Positions 59,689 to 64,000 of a stretch of DNA of 64,000 nt are shown in pieces. The stretch is taken from NCBI RefSeq assembly GCF_018917525.1, contig NZ_JAHLOS010000006.1, positions 1 through 64,000 of the forward strand, read 5' to 3'. Position 1 is the stretch's first letter; the number at the start of each line of letters is the position of its first letter. The notes beneath the pieces are model-generated. The model was not told where the DNA came from. It did not search any database and was given only the letters and a program-made list of their open reading frames with translations. This DNA is from Enterococcus raffinosus (lineage in GTDB: Bacteria; Bacillota; Bacilli; Lactobacillales; Enterococcaceae). A program made the position numbers and the translations under genes.

Positions 59689-60138
59689 TTATTTTTTTTG
59701 TTCCTTATCGCCAACGATAAAGGTGAACTCACATTCTGTGACAGTTTTATCCTCCATTGTCGCCCATGCTTTGGCTGTTCCAACCGGTCCTTTGACCTTT
59801 TGAATATCAAAATTCAAGAACAAGGTATCTCCTGGTCGCACGAATTCTAAAAAGTTTGCCTTATTGATACCGCCGATATAGGCTGTCTTCCCTTCAAACG
59901 CTGCTGATTTAAGAATCAACAATGACCCCGCCTGAGCTAGCGCCTCAACGATCAATGTACCAGGCATGATCGGTTCACCTGGAAAATGGCCTTGAAAAAA
60001 GTCTTCATTCATCGTTAAATTTTTAACCGCTGTGATATGCTTCTCGTCTTCAAACTCTGTGACCGCATCTAAATAGTAAATGGGAAAGCGATTTGGGATC
60101 GCAGCCATGATTTCTTCGACATTCATAATTTTTTCCAT
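59689..60138 (-). CDS. fabN: 3-hydroxyacyl-ACP dehydratase, FabZ/FabN-type
   Basis: A 149-aa hotdog-fold dehydratase of type II fatty acid synthesis. The catalytic His is in FFQGHFPGEPIMPG and the Glu in VEALAQAGSLL. In E. faecalis the copy linked to fabI is FabN (FabZ1), which also isomerises the double bond and so makes unsaturated fatty acids. Divergent pairing with fabI supports that assignment, but FabN and FabZ cannot be separated by the motifs. A FabT box overlaps its likely promoter. Confidence 0.85.
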   Translation of the reverse strand: MEKIMNVEEIMAAIPNRFPIYYLDAVTEFEDEKHITAVKNLTMNEDFFQGHFPGEPIMPGTLIVEALAQAGSLLILKSAAFEGKTAYIGGINKANFLEFVRPGDTLFLNFDIQKVKGPVGTAKAWATMEDKTVTECEFTFIVGDKEQKK

Positions 60139-60160
60139 TTTGCACCTCTATGAATATTTT

Positions 60161-60176
60161 ATTTGATTATCAAACT
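60161..60176. promoter_or_regulatory. FabT box on the dehydratase side
   Basis: ATTTGATTATCAAACT is a near-perfect palindrome matching the FabT operator (ANTTTGATTATCAAATT). It overlaps the leftward -10 (TAGTTT), whose -35 is TTGATT at 60200-60195. Confidence 0.8.
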
Positions 60177-60225
60177 ATCATATTCTTTCAGTTTAATCAA
60201 GACGTATTGGAATAATCAAAAAAAT

Positions 60226-60257
60226 AGTTTGACAATCAAAGCTTTTTCCAACATAAT
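60226..60257 (+). promoter_or_regulatory. fabI promoter with FabT box
   Basis: AGTTTGACAATCAAAG (60226-60241) is a FabT-like palindrome containing the -35 TTGACA (60229-60234). The -10 CATAAT lies at 60252-60257, a 17-bp spacing. Confidence 0.8.
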
Positions 60258-60300
60258 GAGAGCATATTATTTTTTATATTATTTAGGAGTGTGTCATTTA

Positions 60301-61056
60301 ATGTCTATTTTAACTGGAAAAAAAATTATCGTGACAGGCGTTGCCAATAAAAAAAGTATTGCTTGGGGATGTGCCAAAGCAATCGCTGATCAAGGCGCTG
60401 AAATCATTTATACTTATCAAAACGATCGAATGAAGAAAAACTTAGTCAAATTAGTTGGTGAAGAAGCCAACATGTTTGAACTAGATGTAGCCAGCGATGA
60501 AAAAATCGAAGCTGCTTTTGCTTCGATCAAAGAAAAATTTGGTTCGATCGATGGTTTGGTCCATTCGATCGCTTTTGCCAACAAGGAAGAGTTATCCGGT
60601 AATGTAACTGAGATCACTCGTGATGGCTTCCAATTGGCCCAAGATATCAGTGCTTATTCATTGTTAGCTGTTTCAAAATATGCTGCTCCATTGATGACTG
60701 ATGGCGGAAGCATCGTGACAATGACTTACATGGGATCTGAGCGTTCGATCCCTAACTACAACATGATGGGCATCGCCAAAGCTGCATTAGAAGCAGAAGT
60801 ACGTTACTTAGCTACAGAACTTGCGCCAAAAAATATTCGTGTCAATGCGATTTCTGCAGGAGCAATCAAAACATTAGCCGTAACTGGTGTGAAGGACTAC
60901 CAATCCTTATTGAATTTATCGGAAGAACGTACACCTGATAAAGTCGCTGTAACGATTGAAGAAGTTGGAAATTCATGTGCTTTCTTACTTAGTCCATTAG
61001 CAACAGGCATCATCGGCGACATCATCTATGTCGACAAAGGCGTTCACTTAAGCTAA
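60301..61056 (+). CDS. fabI: Enoyl-ACP reductase FabI
   Basis: FabI reduces enoyl-ACP with NAD(P)H in the last step of each elongation cycle and is the triclosan target. The 251-aa SDR-like protein has GVANKKSIAWGCAKA at the N-terminus and the FabI-type active site YNMMGIAKAALE (Tyr-x6-Lys). The ATG at 60301 is preceded by TTTAGGAGTGTGTCATTTA; the frame open further upstream crosses the promoter. It is controlled with the divergent dehydratase by FabT boxes. Confidence 0.95.
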   Translation: MSILTGKKIIVTGVANKKSIAWGCAKAIADQGAEIIYTYQNDRMKKNLVKLVGEEANMFELDVASDEKIEAAFASIKEKFGSIDGLVHSIAFANKEELSGNVTEITRDGFQLAQDISAYSLLAVSKYAAPLMTDGGSIVTMTYMGSERSIPNYNMMGIAKAALEAEVRYLATELAPKNIRVNAISAGAIKTLAVTGVKDYQSLLNLSEERTPDKVAVTIEEVGNSCAFLLSPLATGIIGDIIYVDKGVHLS

Positions 61057-61062
61057 TCCATA

Positions 61063-61099
61063 TAAAAAATCGTCGTTCATGAAGAACGGCGATTTTTTT
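61063..61099. terminator. Bidirectional terminator, fabI / ilvE
   Basis: AAAAATCGTCGTTC pairs with GAACGGCGATTTTT around ATGAA. Confidence 0.88.
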
Positions 61100-61109
61100 A
61101 TAAAATTTA

Positions 61110-62123
61110 TTAGACTTCAAAAATCCAACCATCCGGCGCTTCAACATCCCCAAATTGAATGCCCACAAGCTCATCATACAATTTTTTCGTCACGGGCCCC
61201 ACTTCTGTCTCACTATAAAAGACATGGAAATCGTCGCCATTTTGAATTCCGGCAATCGGTGCGATAATCGCCGCGGTTCCACAGGCTCCAGCCTCCGCAA
61301 ACTTATCCAATTCATCCAAGCGTACGTCTCCTTCGATCGCCTCTAAACCAAAGCGCTCTTTTGCAAGATACAACAATGAATATTTCGTGATACTTGGCAA
61401 GATCGATGGCGATTTTGGCGTGATAAATTGATTATCCCGCGTGATTCCGAAAAAGTTCGCTGAACCGACCTCTTCTATTTTCGTATGGGTTGCTGGATCC
61501 AAATAAATGCAATCAGGAAAATTACGATCGTGAGCAATTTGACCCGGTAATAAACTGGCTGCGTAATTTCCCCCGACCTTCGCTGCTCCCGTTCCGAATG
61601 GTGCTGCTCTATCATATTCGGAGACAATGAAATTACTTGGTGTTAATCCACCTTTAAAATAAGGGCCTACTGGCATGCAGAATACGCCAAATATATATTC
61701 TGGTGCAGGAACGATCCCAATATTTGGACCTACGCCAATCAAATAAGGGCGTAGATATAAAGTTGCTCCAGTGCCATACGGAGGCACATATTCCTCATTA
61801 GCACTTACAACTTGTTTCACCGCATCGATAAACTTGTCTTCTGTAACAGCTGGCATCTGAAGACGCTCAGCACTCTTATTCAAACGTTTTGAGTTTTCAT
61901 CTGGGCGGAATAAATTAATTTTTCCGTCTTTTCGGCGATATGCCTTTAGTCCTTCGAAACATTCTTGACCATAATGGAGACAAGTCGAGCCTTCATTAAT
62001 GGTGATGGTATTATCCTCTGTTAATACGCCATCATCCCATTGCCCATTTTTCCAATGAGAAATATAGCGGAAAGGTGTCTTGATATAATCAAAGCCTAAC
62101 TCTTCCCATTTTATATTCACCAT
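61110..62123 (-). CDS. ilvE: Branched-chain amino acid aminotransferase
   Basis: A fold-type IV PLP enzyme that interconverts Leu, Ile and Val with their 2-oxo acids. The 337-aa protein has LHYGQECFEGLKAYR, the PLP Lys in GTGAAKVGGNYAAS, and the cofactor-contacting EVGSANFFGI and GACGTAAIIAPI. Beside fabI it could supply branched-chain primers, but no ilv synthesis genes are near, so a salvage or balancing role is more likely. It is monocistronic. Confidence 0.96.
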   Translation of the reverse strand: MVNIKWEELGFDYIKTPFRYISHWKNGQWDDGVLTEDNTITINEGSTCLHYGQECFEGLKAYRRKDGKINLFRPDENSKRLNKSAERLQMPAVTEDKFIDAVKQVVSANEEYVPPYGTGATLYLRPYLIGVGPNIGIVPAPEYIFGVFCMPVGPYFKGGLTPSNFIVSEYDRAAPFGTGAAKVGGNYAASLLPGQIAHDRNFPDCIYLDPATHTKIEEVGSANFFGITRDNQFITPKSPSILPSITKYSLLYLAKERFGLEAIEGDVRLDELDKFAEAGACGTAAIIAPIAGIQNGDDFHVFYSETEVGPVTKKLYDELVGIQFGDVEAPDGWIFEV

Positions 62124-62280
62124 TCTATCATCCCCTTCTTATTTAAATGTTAGTCTATCACTTTCTTTCACCGTTGTCATGATTTTTTTCAATTAAAAGA
62201 AAACGATGGTTTATTTTCCCTAGTCGACAGAAAAGCGAAAGATTGTTACACTATTTTTATTAATCTAATGGGAGTGGCTT

Positions 62281-63195
62281 ATGTTTTTATTTACAACACA
62301 AACAGTGGATTCCAGCACTACCAATGTTGTCGATCAGGCGACGGAACAATTGTCAGCTTGGCAAAAATATTGGCAATCAATTGATTGGGATCACGTTTTT
62401 TCAGTTTTAATCCAAAAAGGTATGACAATTATTGCCGTTTTGATCTTGTTTTATTTAATCAGAAAAATTGGAAGCTTTTTGATCAATCAATCTTTCGATC
62501 GGCAGAAAAAGAAAATGGCAGACAATGCAACTCGGGTTGAGACAATCCATGCTTTGTCAATGAACGTCTTTTCTTACACACTCTTTTTCTTTTTCCTTTA
62601 TTCGATTTTAGATACACTTGGGATTCCTGTAGGTTCCCTCTTAGCTGGTGCCGGTATTGCCGGAATCGCCATAGGGTTGGGGGCACAAGGGTTCACTAAT
62701 GATATAATCACTGGTTTTTTCATTATTATGGAACAACAAATCGATGTTGGCGACTATATTCGATTAACCGATCTGCAAATTGAGGGAACAGTCACCTCTG
62801 TTGGTATTCGTATGCTGCAAATGAAATCCGCAGATGGAACTGTTCATTTTATACCCAATCGCAACATTACCACTATCAGCAATCTTTCTCGTGCCCATAT
62901 GCAAGTAAAGGTTGATATTCGTATCCAACCAGATGAAGGGTATGATAAGATTATCCATCTGATTGATGAAACAAATCAAGAACTTTCCGATGAATTTAAA
63001 GATGAAATTTTTGATGGACCTACTCTATTCGGAATGGTTGACTTAGGCAATAGCAACTATGCAATTCGAACAATTCTGTATGTAACAAATGGAAAACAAT
63101 ACAAGCTGCAGGAAGAATTTTTATCTGCTTATGTCCAAATCTTGACTCAAAACGGCTTTAGTATTCCCAATAATCCAGTTGCGTATGGGAAGTAA
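62281..63195 (+). CDS. mscS: Small-conductance mechanosensitive channel MscS
   Basis: MscS opens on membrane tension to release solutes during hypo-osmotic shock. The 304-aa protein has three N-terminal membrane helices; the pore helix carries the Gly/Ala-rich SLLAGAGIAGIAIGLGAQGFTNDIITGFFI (about 120-150). A beta-rich cytoplasmic domain follows with IRLTDLQIEGTVTSVGIRM and FIPNRNITTISNLS. GGGAGTGGCTT precedes the ATG. It is monocistronic. Confidence 0.94.
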   Translation: MFLFTTQTVDSSTTNVVDQATEQLSAWQKYWQSIDWDHVFSVLIQKGMTIIAVLILFYLIRKIGSFLINQSFDRQKKKMADNATRVETIHALSMNVFSYTLFFFFLYSILDTLGIPVGSLLAGAGIAGIAIGLGAQGFTNDIITGFFIIMEQQIDVGDYIRLTDLQIEGTVTSVGIRMLQMKSADGTVHFIPNRNITTISNLSRAHMQVKVDIRIQPDEGYDKIIHLIDETNQELSDEFKDEIFDGPTLFGMVDLGNSNYAIRTILYVTNGKQYKLQEEFLSAYVQILTQNGFSIPNNPVAYGK

Positions 63196-63242
63196 AAAGA
63201 AGTTCGCACCATGATAAATTCATGGTGCGAACTTCTTTTTTA
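63193..63242. terminator. Bidirectional terminator, mscS / PfpI-like gene
   Basis: AAAGAAGTTCGCACCATGA pairs with TCATGGTGCGAACTTCTTT, ending in TTTT on both sides. Confidence 0.9.
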
Positions 63243-63830
63243 TTGTTCAAATGTATGCCCGTATTTTTCCCGATAACCATAATACCCTAAACGATATAAA
63301 TCAACTTCTTTTTTCGCTTCAATCAGACTATCTCCGATTAATTGTAAGACGAATTCAGTAAAATCTAACGCTGCTGTTCCGTTTGCTGTAACAAGATTTC
63401 GATCACTGACAGCTTGTCTTTCTACAAAGTTCTCAGGAGTTTGATAGTTTTGAAAATCCTGCCACAGAATAGGACTGTTTCCTGTATGCTTATATCCTTC
63501 TAAAAAACCATAAAAAGCTAAATAATCTACTGCCCCACAAATCCCTGCCACTGGTAAATGATGGGCAAGCTGCTTTTCAATAATTCGATGAAGTTCTTGA
63601 TTTTGGATATCCCAAGAATTACCGCCAACTAAAACAAGCAAATGATACATCCGATCAATTTCTGAAAAGTTTAGATCAATGGTTGTTTGTAAACCACCAA
63701 TTGATCGTACTTGAGGTAAATTTGAAGCAGTCTGTATTTGCCAATCGTCTCTTTGATTCAGCAGACTCAGCAAATACGCAGCTTCCCAATCCGCATACTG
63801 ATCTAACAAAACAAATAAGGCTGTTTTCAC
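63240..63830 (-). CDS. DJ-1/PfpI family protein
   Basis: A 196-aa protein of the DJ-1/PfpI superfamily. The nucleophile-elbow Cys is in VAGICGAVDYLAFYG near residue 100, and LFVLLDQYADWEAAYLLSLL supplies the conserved Asp/Glu. Members act as glyoxalases, amidases or regulators; which applies is unknown. GTG at 63830 is preceded by GGAGAGGAGAGATAGT; an ATG six codons earlier lies within that site. Confidence 0.88.
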   Translation of the reverse strand: MKTALFVLLDQYADWEAAYLLSLLNQRDDWQIQTASNLPQVRSIGGLQTTIDLNFSEIDRMYHLLVLVGGNSWDIQNQELHRIIEKQLAHHLPVAGICGAVDYLAFYGFLEGYKHTGNSPILWQDFQNYQTPENFVERQAVSDRNLVTANGTAALDFTEFVLQLIGDSLIEAKKEVDLYRLGYYGYREKYGHTFEQ

Positions 63831-63919
63831 ACTATCTCTCCTCTCCACTTTGTTGAATACTTTCAGTTTAACAAAATTGAAGAAGGAAAGCTTCCCGATT
63901 TTAATAGCTTATGGCTTTT

Positions 63920-64000
63920 TTACCAACTCGCCTTTTTAACGCCGGGTATTTGCCCCTTATGAGCTAATTCACGAAATTTGATTCTTGACATACCGAATTT
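63920..64000 (-). CDS. rpsN: Ribosomal protein S14, 3' end (partial)
   Basis: The last 26 codons read KFGMSRIKFRELAHKGQIPGVKKASW, the conserved C-terminus of S14 in the 30S head. The rest lies beyond the right edge, so the zinc and zinc-free forms cannot be told apart. A copy away from the large ribosomal cluster would suggest the zinc-free paralogue. Confidence 0.9.
   Translation of the reverse strand, partial: KFGMSRIKFRELAHKGQIPGVKKASW

Overview
The window looks like a chromosomal segment of an Enterococcus, probably a species outside faecalis and faecium such as one near E. casseliflavus or E. gallinarum. This rests on an EbsA-like gene beside a small RNase H, a Nox nearly identical in layout to the enterococcal H2O-forming enzyme, a FabI/FabN-type pair with FabT boxes, Gram-positive LexA boxes, PyrR, T-box and AdoCbl RNA switches, and a complete argCJBD set. 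The species assignment is inference. No phage, IS element or CRISPR array was found.

Left edge (1-2.3 kb): a corrinoid-control region transcribed leftward. A PocR-type AraC regulator and a PduO-type cobalamin adenosyltransferase are followed by an independent small RNA. That RNA carries an AdoCbl riboswitch, an intrinsic terminator, three hexaloop hairpins with A1/G4 loops (the ANTAR-protein binding pattern) and a final terminator, which is the architecture of EutX/Rli55. The leader of pocR also carries two A1/G4 hexaloop hairpins before a strong terminator, so pocR-pduO looks like an additional target of an EutV-type antiterminator. This is the most interesting part of the window.

2.3-14.3 kb: the full de novo pyrimidine operon in the order pyrR-pyrP-pyrB-pyrC-carA-carB-pyrK-pyrD-pyrF-pyrE, read leftward from one promoter through a PyrR attenuator. 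Two copies of a palindromic dispersed repeat sit inside this transcription unit. 14.3-17.8 kb: rluD, lspA, a HEPN-like/CBS protein, an unexplained 450-bp stretch, and two poorly known genes. 18.1-24.2 kb: argC-argJ-argB-argD (glutamate to ornithine) and fhs.

24.4-38.8 kb: housekeeping genes (cold-shock protein, ebsA, RNase H, cls, T-box-controlled alaS, an FGE-like protein, GNAT, DEAD-box helicase, VanZ-RDD protein, HD hydrolase, THUMP methyltransferase), three tandem repeat copies, RNase P RNA, gpsB and ypsA. 38.9-43.2 kb: recU-pbp1A facing nth-dnaD. 43.3-52.9 kb: nox, tkt, DUF896, lexA, an SOS-box-controlled small membrane protein, recJ-apt, and lapA-SDR. 52.9-64 kb: rnz, a stress-type membrane protein, an orphan winged-helix regulator with a degenerate receiver, obgE, gap, a lipoprotein cyclophilin, divergent fabN/fabZ-fabI with FabT boxes, ilvE, mscS, a PfpI-like protein and the 3' end of rpsN.

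Most operons end in clear intrinsic terminators, several shared by convergent genes and overlapping their stop codons. Start codons were moved from the longest reading frame wherever a ribosome binding site supports a downstream start.
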